Source of the DNA: Pseudomonas sp. PH1b | Lineage (GTDB): Bacteria; Pseudomonadota; Gammaproteobacteria; Pseudomonadales; Pseudomonadaceae | Direction: 5' to 3' | Assembly: GCF_000633395.1 (NCBI RefSeq) | Contig: NZ_AYMU01000015.1 | Location: 1 to 64,000 of the forward strand | Length of the DNA stretch: 64,000 bases | In this document: one piece after another, positions 34,542 through 43,603 of the stretch | Numbering within the stretch: position 1 is the stretch's first letter | Layout: every line of letters starts with the position of its first letter | Program-made: the position numbers and the translations under genes | Notes under the pieces: generated by a model | Told to the model about the DNA's origin: nothing | The model's input: the letters and a program-made list of their open reading frames with translations, nothing else | Databases searched by the model: none

Positions 34542-35425
34542 TGACGGACCAGCAACCTGTGGTGACAGTGATCATCGCTTCCTACAACCACGCGCCCTAC
34601 ATTGAGCAAAGCATCCTCAGCGTGCTCAACCAGACCTATTCGAACATCGAATTGCTGGTGGTCGATGACGGTTCCAGCGACGACAGTGTCGAGCGTATCC
34701 GGCGCTTGCAGGAACAGCATGGTTTCGATTTTCGGGTCCAGCAGAACCAGGGCCTGACCAACACCCTCAATGGCGCCATCGCGCGCGCCAAGGGCAGCCT
34801 GATCGTGCCCTTCGGCTCCGACGACATCATGCTGCCCGAGCGCATCGCGACTCAGGTGGCCCATATGGACGGCAAGCCCGAAGTCGGGATCTGTGCCGGC
34901 AATATCGAGTTGATCGACAGCGAAGGCAATCTGTTTCCCGAGAAACGCCAGCGTCGGGACGTGCCGTTTCGGCGCCTGGACTTCGACGACATGTTCCTTG
35001 AGCGCAAGCCTTACCCGCCGGCACCGACCCTGATGATTCGCCGCGAGGCGCTGGACAAGGTCGGTGGTTTCGACCCGAACATCCGCCTGGAAGACTTGCT
35101 GATCGAGTTGAAGATCACCCATGCGGGTTATTTCATCGATGGCTTGAATGTGGTGATGGCGCGCTATCGCAAACACGCCACCAACTCCTACAAGAACCAC
35201 CGCTTCATGATCGACAACATCCTGCGGACCTATGCCCTGTTCAGCGATCACCCGCTGTACGACGAGGTGCGCTACAAGTTCCTCAGCTCGATGTTCCTCA
35301 AGGTTTCCAATCGTGATCGCAAGCTGGCCCGCGAGCTGCTGGCGCAGATTCCGTTCAAGGCCTGGAACAAGAAGACCTGGCGTGGTCTGGCCCGCCTGTG
35401 CTTCTCGCCTCTGGAAAAAGACTGA
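34541..35425 (+). CDS. wapR: GT2 glycosyltransferase, WapR-like rhamnosyltransferase
   Basis: This 294-residue GT-A enzyme has VIIASYNHAPYIEQSI at the N-terminus, then VVDDGSSDDS, and FGSDDI as the DxD-type site. By position and length it is WapR (PA5000), which adds the rhamnose that accepts O antigen. A strong terminator follows. Confidence 0.85.
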   Translation: MTDQQPVVTVIIASYNHAPYIEQSILSVLNQTYSNIELLVVDDGSSDDSVERIRRLQEQHGFDFRVQQNQGLTNTLNGAIARAKGSLIVPFGSDDIMLPERIATQVAHMDGKPEVGICAGNIELIDSEGNLFPEKRQRRDVPFRRLDFDDMFLERKPYPPAPTLMIRREALDKVGGFDPNIRLEDLLIELKITHAGYFIDGLNVVMARYRKHATNSYKNHRFMIDNILRTYALFSDHPLYDEVRYKFLSSMFLKVSNRDRKLARELLAQIPFKAWNKKTWRGLARLCFSPLEKD

Positions 35426-35465
35426 GGCAAGGCCCAGCCTCGAAGCGGGGGCGATCCGGATCTAC

Positions 35466-35499
35466 ACAACAAGACAGCCCCTCGGGGCTGTCTTGTTGT
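35466..35499. terminator. Bidirectional hairpin terminator between wapR and waaL
   Basis: A perfect 16-bp stem (35466-35481 with 35484-35499) encloses a 2-base loop between convergent genes. The stem carries A-rich and T-rich outer halves, so it can end transcripts in both directions. Confidence 0.9.
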
Positions 35500-35515
35500 G
35501 TGTCGGGTCTTGATG

Positions 35516-37375
35516 TCAGTGAAGGCCTTTGGCGGCGCTGGCGGGCATCAGTGGTTTGAGCAGCCCCAGTGCCTGGACCATGGACGTCTGCTGGGCGTAG
35601 CCCGCCTGCAATGCCGGCAGATGCTCCTGGAACAGCCATTGGCTGTCTTCGGCATAGCGTTGCATGTGACGCAGGTTGCGCTGGCGCAACGAGGTTCGCA
35701 GCGCCGACGGATAAACCCGCAGGTCGGCCAGGTCGATCAGACCGAACTCTCCATTTTCCAGAACCAGCACATTGGCCAGGTGCAGGGAGCGGAAATACAC
35801 CCCGCGTTGGTGCAGGCTGGCCATGAACGCGCCAAAACGCTCAATCAGTGCACTGCGCTCCTGCGCTGACGCCGCCGACTGCAGGCTCTGGCGCAGGGTC
35901 TGCCCCGGCAGTGGCTGATAGCGCACGGCGCTGCTGCCATCGGCGAGGCGGTACAAGGCCAGAGTGGTCGGCGTGACAATGCCCAGGTCGCGCAGTTGTT
36001 CGCTGTTCTCGGCGAAACGTTGGGAATAGGGGTTGAAGCCCCCGGAGGTATACCAGCGCCGAGGACGGAACAGTTTGAGGAAGCTGCCGTCTTCCAGGCG
36101 CAGGACCTTGGGCCCTAGGCCATCGGATTCGATGACGTGAGCGTTGGCAGTGAGTTGCTCCAGGGCGGCCGGAGTCAGCGCCTGCTGGGGCAGGGGAGGC
36201 GAGCGCCGGGCTCTCTGGCTGATGCACAAGGCGGCAATCAGGGCCAGGGGGATCCACAGCAGGAACCAGTGCTCCTTGGGACGAGAAAGGATTCCGCCGC
36301 CTTCTGTCAGGCCGGCGCCTATACCGAATATGAGCCAGGTCGAGGCCAGGATGAGCAGCGGGGTGCTACGCAGTTGCCAGCTTTTGAACAATCCCCAGGC
36401 TTGCATGAACAGCCAGGGAAGCAAGCCTATGATACCGACGTAGTACAGCACGCCCAGCGTGAAGTTATGAGGTTCCGCCAGCAGATAGCCAATGCCGGCG
36501 TCCACTACCAGATCGGCGTTGTAGCCGTGACCAATCCAGGGATGTTCTGCAATGTAGCCAAGCATCAAGGTCCAGATTTCGATGCGATAGGAGTTACGTT
36601 CGCCCAGCATATGAGAGAACAGAAACAGCACGGTTGTACCGCAAATCAGCATTGCCGCGATTAAAATTATCGAGCGGCGATTCCAGCAGATGAAGCTGAT
36701 CCAGGCGGCTGCTAGCGTCAAGGCCACCAATGGTGTTCGTGAACCGGTAGCCAGGACCGTGGCAAACATGATGCCCATGGCCGGAATGGTCAGGAAAAGA
36801 ACGCGCATGCGCTGACAGGTCATGCTCAGCCATAGCCAATAGACTAAGTAAAAACCGAATAGGTGAGAGCTCAGCAGTGGGTTGTCGAAGGCGCCGCCAC
36901 CAATCATGCGGGCTCCATGGGTATATACCTTGCTGAATGCATACAGATTGAGAACAGATGCAATGAGCGCCACGGTTGCCGCGCAGAAGAGCAGTGGCTG
37001 CAACATCTCCCTACGGTAGTTGACCAGGAGGCTGCAGCCGGCAAAGAGCATCAGCAGGTGCAGAGGTGTTTTGAACTCGCCGGCCACGCTATCGACTGGC
37101 GGGCTCCAGGCCAGGCTGATCAGGGCCCAACTGCAAAACAGCAGAACGGCGATGAAAATCGGTTCACGCAACAGGTTCTTGAGTTCACTTGGACGCATGC
37201 ACAGGGCAATCAAGGTCGGGATACTGAATAGCCCGTAATACAGCTTGTGCAATCCACTGCGCCCTGGAAGGAAGAACAGCGCGCACAGCAGGAGCAGATA
37301 GCCGATCGGCAGAATCCACAGGCAAATGAAATCGAATACTCGATTGGACGTATTGCGAAGAGCATTGAGTTGCAT
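35516..37375 (-). CDS. waaL: O-antigen ligase WaaL fused to a kinase-like domain
   Basis: This 619-residue protein has two parts in one open frame. Residues 1 to about 385 are a multi-pass O-antigen ligase: many hydrophobic helices, the conserved ATGSRTP arginine (Arg213) and PHNF with His303, the position of the catalytic histidine in PAO1 WaaL. Residues about 405-600 resemble the LPS-kinase superfamily, with LKLFR (Lys434) and FGLIDLADLR (Asp548). The catalytic loop reads FRSLHLANVLV, so the usual His and Asp are Phe528 and Ser530, suggesting a pseudokinase. In PAO1, from memory, WaaL (PA4999) and the kinase-like PA4998 are separate. ATG 37375 is chosen over a TTG at 37453 because it puts the histidine at 303. 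Confidence 0.85.
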   Translation of the reverse strand: MQLNALRNTSNRVFDFICLWILPIGYLLLLCALFFLPGRSGLHKLYYGLFSIPTLIALCMRPSELKNLLREPIFIAVLLFCSWALISLAWSPPVDSVAGEFKTPLHLLMLFAGCSLLVNYRREMLQPLLFCAATVALIASVLNLYAFSKVYTHGARMIGGGAFDNPLLSSHLFGFYLVYWLWLSMTCQRMRVLFLTIPAMGIMFATVLATGSRTPLVALTLAAAWISFICWNRRSIILIAAMLICGTTVLFLFSHMLGERNSYRIEIWTLMLGYIAEHPWIGHGYNADLVVDAGIGYLLAEPHNFTLGVLYYVGIIGLLPWLFMQAWGLFKSWQLRSTPLLILASTWLIFGIGAGLTEGGGILSRPKEHWFLLWIPLALIAALCISQRARRSPPLPQQALTPAALEQLTANAHVIESDGLGPKVLRLEDGSFLKLFRPRRWYTSGGFNPYSQRFAENSEQLRDLGIVTPTTLALYRLADGSSAVRYQPLPGQTLRQSLQSAASAQERSALIERFGAFMASLHQRGVYFRSLHLANVLVLENGEFGLIDLADLRVYPSALRTSLRQRNLRHMQRYAEDSQWLFQEHLPALQAGYAQQTSMVQALGLLKPLMPASAAKGLH

Positions 37376-37533
37376 GCTTAGACGTTCATCCCGGAAGTTA
37401 AGCTGGCCATCATAACGACTATTGTCGGGCCCTGTCGTTTGTCCGTTGAACAATAATCAGCCGTTCGGGGATTCTCGGTGCCGTAGGCAAGCTGTGCTAA
37501 AGTCAGCCTCCTTTTTGACGACATTCGCGTGAT

Positions 37534-39339
37534 ATGACCGACTCCAGTCCCAGCGCAAGCCCCTCGAGCTTGAAAATCTACTTCCGTCTGCTCGGCTATG
37601 TGCGGCCATATATTGGTCTGTTCCTCATCAGCATCGTCGGGTTCCTGATCTTCGCCTCAACCCAGCCCATGCTCGGCTACATTCTCAAGTATTTCGTCGA
37701 CGGTCTGTCCAATCCCGAGGCGGCGCTGTTCCCCACGGTTCCCTACCTGCGAGACATGCGCTTGCTGCAGGCGGTGCCGCTGCTGATCGTACTGATCGCC
37801 GCCTGGCAGGGGCTGGGCTCCTACCTGGGCAACTACTTCCTGGCCAAGGTTTCCCTGGGGCTGGTGCACGACCTGCGGGTGCAGTTGTTCAACAACCTGC
37901 TGACCCTGCCCAACCGCTACTTCGACAAGCACAACTCCGGGCACCTGATCTCGCGGATCACCTTCAACGTGACCATGGTCACGGGGGCGGCAACGGATGC
38001 GATCAAGGTGGTGATTCGCGAAGGCATGACGGTGATCTTCCTGTTCGGCTCGCTGCTGTGGATGAACTGGCGCCTGACCCTGGTGATGATCGCCATCCTG
38101 CCGCTGATCGCCATCATGGTCCGTACCGCCAGCAAGAAATTCCGCAAGCAGAGCAAGAAGATCCAGGCCGCCATGGGCGATGTGACCCACGTGGCTTCGG
38201 AAACCATCCAGGGCTATCGCGTGGTGCGCAGCTTCGGTGGCGAGACTTATGAGCAGCAGCGTTTCCTCGCGGCCAGCCAGGGCAACACCGACAAGCAATT
38301 GCGCATGACCCGCACCGGAGCCATCTACACCCCGCTACTGCAGTTGGTGATCTACAGCGCCATGGCGGTGCTGATGTTCCTGGTCCTGTACCTGCGCGGC
38401 GACGCTTCGGCGGGCGAGATGGTGGCCTACATCACCATGGCCGGCCTGCTGCCCAAGCCGATCCGCCAACTGTCCGAAGTCAGTTCGACCATCCAGAAGG
38501 GCGTGGCCGGTGCGGAAAGCATTTTCGAGCAACTGGACGTCGAGCCGGAAATCGATCGTGGCACCGTGGAACATGCGAGCATCAGTGGGCACCTGGAAGT
38601 GCGCAACCTGAGCTTCACCTACCCGGGAACCGAGCGCCAGGTGCTCGACGACATCAGCTTCAGCGTCGAGCCCGGAAAAATGGTGGCCCTGGTGGGCCGG
38701 TCCGGCAGCGGCAAGTCGACCCTGGCCAACCTGATTCCGCGTTTCTATCACCATGACAAGGGCCAGATCCTCCTGGACGGCACCGAGGTCGAAGACTATC
38801 GCCTGCTCAACCTGCGCCGGCATATTGCCCAGGTTACCCAGCATGTCACCTTGTTCAGTGACACCGTGGCCAACAACATCGCTTACGGCGATCTGGCTGG
38901 CGCGCCGCGGGCGGACATCGAAAAAGCCGCGACCGATGCCTACGCCATGGACTTCATCAGCCAGTTGCCCGAAGGCCTCGATACCCAAGTGGGGGAGAAC
39001 GGCGTGCTGCTTTCGGGTGGCCAGCGCCAGCGCCTGGCGATTGCCAGGGCCTTGCTGAAGAACGCGCCGCTGTTGATTCTCGATGAGGCCACTTCGGCCC
39101 TGGATACCGAATCCGAGCGGCATATCCAGGCCGCCCTGGACAAGGTCATGAAAGGCCGTACCACGTTGGTCATCGCTCACCGTCTGTCGACCATCGAGAA
39201 GGCCGACATGATCCTGGTCATGGATCAGGGACGGATTGTCGAGCGTGGCAGCCATGCCCAGTTGCTGGCGCAGAACGGCTATTACGCGCGCTTGCATGCC
39301 ATGGGCCTGGATGAGCCCGCACCGAGCGGGATCGCCTGA
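37534..39339 (+). CDS. msbA: Lipid A/LPS core export ABC transporter MsbA
   Basis: This 601-residue half-transporter has six membrane helices in the first 330 residues and an ABC ATPase domain with Walker A GRSGSGKST, signature LSGGQRQRLAIARALL and Walker B LLILDEATSALD. It flips core-lipid A across the inner membrane. Position (between waaL and hldE) and length match Pseudomonas MsbA. Confidence 0.97.
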   Translation: MTDSSPSASPSSLKIYFRLLGYVRPYIGLFLISIVGFLIFASTQPMLGYILKYFVDGLSNPEAALFPTVPYLRDMRLLQAVPLLIVLIAAWQGLGSYLGNYFLAKVSLGLVHDLRVQLFNNLLTLPNRYFDKHNSGHLISRITFNVTMVTGAATDAIKVVIREGMTVIFLFGSLLWMNWRLTLVMIAILPLIAIMVRTASKKFRKQSKKIQAAMGDVTHVASETIQGYRVVRSFGGETYEQQRFLAASQGNTDKQLRMTRTGAIYTPLLQLVIYSAMAVLMFLVLYLRGDASAGEMVAYITMAGLLPKPIRQLSEVSSTIQKGVAGAESIFEQLDVEPEIDRGTVEHASISGHLEVRNLSFTYPGTERQVLDDISFSVEPGKMVALVGRSGSGKSTLANLIPRFYHHDKGQILLDGTEVEDYRLLNLRRHIAQVTQHVTLFSDTVANNIAYGDLAGAPRADIEKAATDAYAMDFISQLPEGLDTQVGENGVLLSGGQRQRLAIARALLKNAPLLILDEATSALDTESERHIQAALDKVMKGRTTLVIAHRLSTIEKADMILVMDQGRIVERGSHAQLLAQNGYYARLHAMGLDEPAPSGIA

Positions 39340-39347
39340 TCCACGAC

Positions 39348-39371
39348 GGGGAGCGAGCAGGCTCGCTCCCC
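39348..39371 (+). terminator. Hairpin after msbA
   Basis: GGGGAGCGAGC pairs perfectly with GCTCGCTCCCC around AG, starting 8 bp past the msbA stop. No T run follows, so termination may be partial. Confidence 0.45.
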
Positions 39372-39490
39372 GCAGCTCTCAAGGGGTTCAAGGCTCCTTG
39401 CCATCATTTGTAGCGCCCTCCTTACAGTCTTGACCAAGGCTAAATATTTCTGCGTTTCACGCTTGTTATGGTTCCCGCCTGAATCGTCGA

Positions 39491-40234
39491 ATGGATCGAG
39501 AAGGCCAATCTTCTCGTGCGAGTGCCGGAATGCTGCAACGCTTTGTGTGGAAGCTATTACCCAAGACCCAGCGCAATTTCCTGCTGGGGCGCCTGTCGGT
39601 GGTGGACCGCCAGGTCGTGAACAAATCGATGTCCGCAAACCTGCGCTTTCCAGATGCCTTCGCCCGTCGCTCCTGCCTGTTCATCCATGTACCCAAGTGT
39701 GCCGGCAGCAGCATCTGCTCGGCCCTGTTCGACGGCTGGATGCCCGGGCACCTGCCGCTGTACTGGTACGAACAGCAGTTTCCCCAGGCTTTTGCCAGCA
39801 GTTTCAAGTTCGCGTTCGTGCGCGATCCTCTGGAACGTGCCTATTCGGCTTACACCTTCCTGCGGGGCAATGCGTTGGGGCGACGGGACCAGGCCGCCCA
39901 GGAACTGGTGAGGCATTACCGGGACTTCGATGACTTCGTCGGTCGCTGGCTGCATGCGGAGACCATCCACAAACAGATGCACTTTGCCGCCCAGAGTGAC
40001 TTTCTCACCGACTCCCTGGGGCGCCTGTGCCTGGATTTCGTGGGTTACCAGGAACATCTGGGACGGGACTTCCAGCTGCTGTGCGAGCAGTTGCAAATCA
40101 GCGCCTGCCTGCCGCACGTCAACAGCACCCAGCAACGCCAGGACACCCCCGTCAGGAATTTCTGTTCGGTACGTACCCGGCGCCAGGTGCGTCGTGTCTA
40201 TCAACGCGACTACGAGATGCTCGGTTATGAATAA
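39491..40234 (+). CDS. PAPS-dependent sulfotransferase (sulfotransferase family 2)
   Basis: This 247-residue protein carries both PAPS-binding motifs of carbohydrate sulfotransferases: the 5'-phosphosulfate loop FIHVPKCAGSS (Lys69) and the 3'-phosphate motif FAFVRDPLERAYSAY (Arg111, Ser119). The reaction would be transfer of sulfate from PAPS to a sugar hydroxyl. It sits between msbA and hldE and overlaps an APS kinase gene by 8 bp, so the sulfate donor and the transferase are co-produced. Acceptor is unknown; LPS core or another surface glycan is likely. A later ATG at 39530 could be the true start. Confidence 0.85.
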   Translation: MDREGQSSRASAGMLQRFVWKLLPKTQRNFLLGRLSVVDRQVVNKSMSANLRFPDAFARRSCLFIHVPKCAGSSICSALFDGWMPGHLPLYWYEQQFPQAFASSFKFAFVRDPLERAYSAYTFLRGNALGRRDQAAQELVRHYRDFDDFVGRWLHAETIHKQMHFAAQSDFLTDSLGRLCLDFVGYQEHLGRDFQLLCEQLQISACLPHVNSTQQRQDTPVRNFCSVRTRRQVRRVYQRDYEMLGYE

Positions 40235-40838
40235 GCCTGCCTGGGTAGCTGCAGACCAGCCGCAGATCCGGCCCTACACGCTCTCGCTGTCCAGCGATGC
40301 CCGGGCGGCGCTCAAGCATCAGCAGCCATGCTGCCTGTGGTTGACCGGCCTGTCGGGAGCGGGAAAGTCGACCCTGGCCAATCTGCTGGAGTTGCGGCTC
40401 AACGAACTGGGGATGCACACCTTCGTGCTGGATGGCGACAACGTGCGCAGCGGGCTGTGCCGCGACCTGGGCATGGGCGCCGAGGCGCGCAAGGAAAATA
40501 TCCGCCGCATGGCCGAGGTGGCGCGGTTGATGGTGGATGCCGGGTTGCTGGTGATCGTCTCGGCGATCTCGCCCTTTCGTGGTGAGCGCGACGCCGCCCG
40601 GGCGCTGTTCGATCCCGGACAGTTTCTCGAGGTGTACATCAGCACCCCGTTCGACACCTGTGCCCAGCGTGACCCCAAGGGGCTGTATCAAGCGGCGATG
40701 GCGGGCCGGATCAAGGACTTCACCGGGCTCGATAGCCCTTACGAGGCGCCGCTGTACGCCGAGTGCGAGATCGATACCGCGAGCGTGGCGCTGCCGGAGG
40801 CGATCCAGCGCTTGCTGCAGCTTTTGCCGCGTAAATAA
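40227..40838 (+). CDS. cysC: Adenylylsulfate (APS) kinase CysC
   Basis: This 203-residue enzyme phosphorylates APS to PAPS. The P-loop is GLSGAGKST (41-49), DGDNVRSGL binds substrate, and SAISPFRGERD has the characteristic Ser-Pro-Phe-Arg. It starts inside the end of the sulfotransferase gene. Pseudomonas reduces APS directly to sulfite, so a separate CysC is not needed for cysteine synthesis. Together with its neighbour this suggests a dedicated sulfation supply. Confidence 0.9.
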   Translation: MNKPAWVAADQPQIRPYTLSLSSDARAALKHQQPCCLWLTGLSGAGKSTLANLLELRLNELGMHTFVLDGDNVRSGLCRDLGMGAEARKENIRRMAEVARLMVDAGLLVIVSAISPFRGERDAARALFDPGQFLEVYISTPFDTCAQRDPKGLYQAAMAGRIKDFTGLDSPYEAPLYAECEIDTASVALPEAIQRLLQLLPRK

Positions 40839-40940
40839 GCCGCAAACAATCTTCGTCGGCACCACACAAGGCATAGAACTAGGCAGCGCCCACCCTGTGT
40901 TAATATCGCGCCCCTGTTCATTTTGTATGTGGGATGCTCC

Positions 40941-42374
40941 ATGAAGTTGTCCATGCCGCGATTCGATCAAGCCCCTGTCTTGGTGGTCGGCGATGTCATG
41001 CTCGACCGTTACTGGCATGGTGGTACCTCACGGATTTCCCCTGAGGCGCCGGTGCCGGTGGTCAAGGTCGAGCAGATCGAGGACCGCCCGGGTGGTGCCG
41101 CCAACGTTGCCCTGAATATCGCCGCCCTCGGCGCGCCAGCGTCCCTGGTGGGAGTGACCGGCGATGACGAGGCCGCTGACAGCCTGGCCAACAGCCTGCA
41201 AGGCGCGGGCGTGCGTGCCCTGTTCCAGCGCATCAAGCACCAGCCGACCATCGTCAAGCTGCGGGTCATGAGCCGTCACCAGCAACTGCTGCGCATTGAT
41301 TTCGAAGAACCCTTCGCCACCGATGCCCTGGCCCTGGCGGCCGAGGTCGATGCCCTGCTCGACGGGATCAAGGTGCTGGTGCTGTCCGACTACGGCAAAG
41401 GCGCCCTGCGCAATCACCAGGTGCTGATCGCGGCGGCGCGGGCCCGTGGCATTCCGGTGCTGGCGGACCCTAAAGGCAAGGATTTCTCCATCTACCGTGG
41501 GGCGAGCCTGATCACGCCGAACCTCAGCGAGTTCGAAACCATCGTCGGCGGCTGCGCCGATGAGCACGAACTGGTGAGCAAGGGCGCCCAGCTCATGCAC
41601 GACTTGGAACTGGGCGCCTTGCTGGTGACCCGTGGCGAGCATGGCATGACCCTGCTGCGTCCCGATCACCCGGCCCTGCACCTGCCGGCCCGTGCCCGTG
41701 AAGTGTTCGACGTCACCGGCGCCGGGGATACGGTGATCTCCACCCTGGCGGCGGCGATCGCCGCCGGCGAGGAGCTGCCGCACGCGGTGGGCCTGGCCAA
41801 TCTGGCGGCCGGGATCGTGGTCGGCAAGCTGGGGACGGCTGCCATCAGTGCGCCCGAGCTGCGCCGGGCGATCCAGCGCGAGGAAGGTTCCGAGCGCGGT
41901 GTGCTGAGTCTCGACCAGTTGTTGCTGGCCATCGATGACGCCCGGGCGCACAACGAGAAGATCGTCTTCACCAACGGCTGCTTCGACATCCTCCACGCCG
42001 GACACGTGACCTACCTCGAACAGGCGCGGGCCCAGGGTGACCGGCTGATCGTGGCGATCAATGATGATGCTTCGGTCAGCCGCCTCAAGGGCCCGGGGCG
42101 TCCGATCAACAGTGTGGATCGGCGCATGGCGGTGCTCGCAGGATTGGGGGCGGTGGACTGGGTGATCAGTTTCCCTGAAGGCACTCCGGAAAACCTTCTG
42201 TCCCAGGTTCGCCCGGATGTGCTGGTCAAGGGCGGCGACTACGCCATCGATCAGGTGGTGGGCGCCGATATCGTCAGTGCCTATGGCGGCACCGTGAAGG
42301 TGCTGGGCCTGGTGGAGAACAGCTCGACCACGGCCATCGTCGAGAAGATCCGCAAGACCGACACGGCTCAATAG
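40941..42374 (+). CDS. hldE: Bifunctional heptose 7-phosphate kinase/heptose 1-phosphate adenylyltransferase HldE
   Basis: This 477-residue fusion makes ADP-heptose for WaaC and WaaF. The N-terminal ribokinase-type domain (about 1-318) shows RPGGAANVALN and DVTGAGDTV. The C-terminal nucleotidyltransferase (about 345-477) has FTNGCFDILHAGH with the HAGH motif. ATG 40941 follows a GGGA ribosome-binding sequence and is chosen over an ATG 18 bp earlier. It is in the usual place after msbA, apart from the inserted sulfotransferase and cysC. Confidence 0.97.
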   Translation: MKLSMPRFDQAPVLVVGDVMLDRYWHGGTSRISPEAPVPVVKVEQIEDRPGGAANVALNIAALGAPASLVGVTGDDEAADSLANSLQGAGVRALFQRIKHQPTIVKLRVMSRHQQLLRIDFEEPFATDALALAAEVDALLDGIKVLVLSDYGKGALRNHQVLIAAARARGIPVLADPKGKDFSIYRGASLITPNLSEFETIVGGCADEHELVSKGAQLMHDLELGALLVTRGEHGMTLLRPDHPALHLPARAREVFDVTGAGDTVISTLAAAIAAGEELPHAVGLANLAAGIVVGKLGTAAISAPELRRAIQREEGSERGVLSLDQLLLAIDDARAHNEKIVFTNGCFDILHAGHVTYLEQARAQGDRLIVAINDDASVSRLKGPGRPINSVDRRMAVLAGLGAVDWVISFPEGTPENLLSQVRPDVLVKGGDYAIDQVVGADIVSAYGGTVKVLGLVENSSTTAIVEKIRKTDTAQ

Positions 42375-42424
42375 CCGTACTGGCCATGGCGATCGGCATC
42401 CGCCCGGGTGCCGATCCCTGTGGC

Positions 42425-43396
42425 TCAGCCTTGGCGCCGGGCCTTGGCGGGCACGATCTTGTGCAGGATCTGCCGGGCCTTGCCGGTCAGGCGCGACAGC
42501 TTTGAATCCTTTGGTGGCTCGCTCAGGCCACGTTCGCGCAGCCAGTCCTTCCAGCGAATCCTTTCATCACGTACCACCCAGCCATCCTGCTGGGCGAAGC
42601 TTTCTGCCAGGTACAGGCCGCGGGTGCTGGCCGGGTGCAGTTGATCCTTCTTCAAGGTATACAGCTCGGCACAGGGCTGGCCGTTGTCCAGGGGCATCAG
42701 GTACAGGTCAGGCCGCTTGCGGTCCAGGCGTGCCACCAACTGGTCGCCCTCCAGGCGCTCGTCGACATGGAACAGGCTCAGGGACTTGGCTTCCTTGGGC
42801 ACATCCAGGCGCAGGTCATAGATCAGTTGCAGCGAGGCCGTGGGCAAATGCACGTAGGCCTGGGGGCGTTCGAGCAATTGCAGGTTGGCGCAGCGAACCG
42901 GGCGCGCGGCGCCGGACAGCGGCGTCAGGCGAAAGGGCAAGGCCTCTCGGTAGTGCAGGGCGCCGGCATAGGGCGCAGGCAGCCAGGTGTCGTTGAAGCG
43001 TCCGCCGAGCCAGCCTTCCGGGGTTTCCAGCAGGCATTCCTCGGCGATTTCCTGGATGGCGGTGTGCAGCGGCAGGTTCAGCTCGTGGGCCGGCACGTAG
43101 CCGGAGATCAGCTTGAGCACCACATCGCCGCGGTCCTGGCGCCGTTGGCGCACCAGCACCCAGTAGTCGCGGTTCTGCCAGTGCAGGGTCAGGCGCACCG
43201 AGACCCCGAGGTTGGCCAGCTCCAGGGCGAAACGCTGGTTGTCGGCCACCGTCACGGCGCGCCTGCGCTGCAGGGTCTGGGCGAAGTTCAGCGGCATCCC
43301 CACGCTCTGGTAGCTGAGGCCTTCGGGAGTCGCTTCGACGAACAGAGGCAGGGTCTTGAAGTTGCTGGGGTTCTTTCTAATGAGCGGTCGCGACAT
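42425..43396 (-). CDS. Conserved hypothetical protein (Nudix-like region)
   Basis: This 323-residue protein is not firmly recognised. By gene order it matches PAO1 PA4993. A segment GYVPAHELNLPLHTAIQEIA then EE resembles a Nudix box (G-x5-E ... QE-x2-EE) with a two-residue longer spacing and Gln in place of Arg, so a Nudix fold of uncertain activity is possible. The start at 43396 is set by a strong AAGGAG ribosome-binding site; an upstream extension is open to 43507. It is convergent with hldE. Confidence 0.75.
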   Translation of the reverse strand: MSRPLIRKNPSNFKTLPLFVEATPEGLSYQSVGMPLNFAQTLQRRRAVTVADNQRFALELANLGVSVRLTLHWQNRDYWVLVRQRRQDRGDVVLKLISGYVPAHELNLPLHTAIQEIAEECLLETPEGWLGGRFNDTWLPAPYAGALHYREALPFRLTPLSGAARPVRCANLQLLERPQAYVHLPTASLQLIYDLRLDVPKEAKSLSLFHVDERLEGDQLVARLDRKRPDLYLMPLDNGQPCAELYTLKKDQLHPASTRGLYLAESFAQQDGWVVRDERIRWKDWLRERGLSEPPKDSKLSRLTGKARQILHKIVPAKARRQG

Positions 43397-43485
43397 CTCG
43401 GCTCCTTCTTGCGTCGGGGTCGGCCGCGTCGGCGGCATCAGTTGTTGCTTAGGGTCTGTTCCTGTTTGCTGACGAGCCGCGTTGC

Positions 43486-43576
43486 TGGGCCAAACGGGGC
43501 GAGGCAAGGCGCGGGATGGCGCTAATGGTGTGCCCTTGGCAAATCCCGCAACACCGCCTCGTGCCGTTTGGCACCC
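43486..43576. repeat. Long imperfect palindrome, possible MITE remnant
   Basis: A left arm (43486-43517) and a right arm (43543-43576) are imperfect reverse complements of about 32 bases, sharing blocks TGGG, CCAAACGG, CGAGGC and GCGGGAT. The loop is about 25 bp. It lies between two minus-strand genes. No transposase or terminal duplication is seen. Confidence 0.55.
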
Positions 43577-43603
43577 AACCCGAAGGGCCGCCGTCGCGGC
43601 CTG

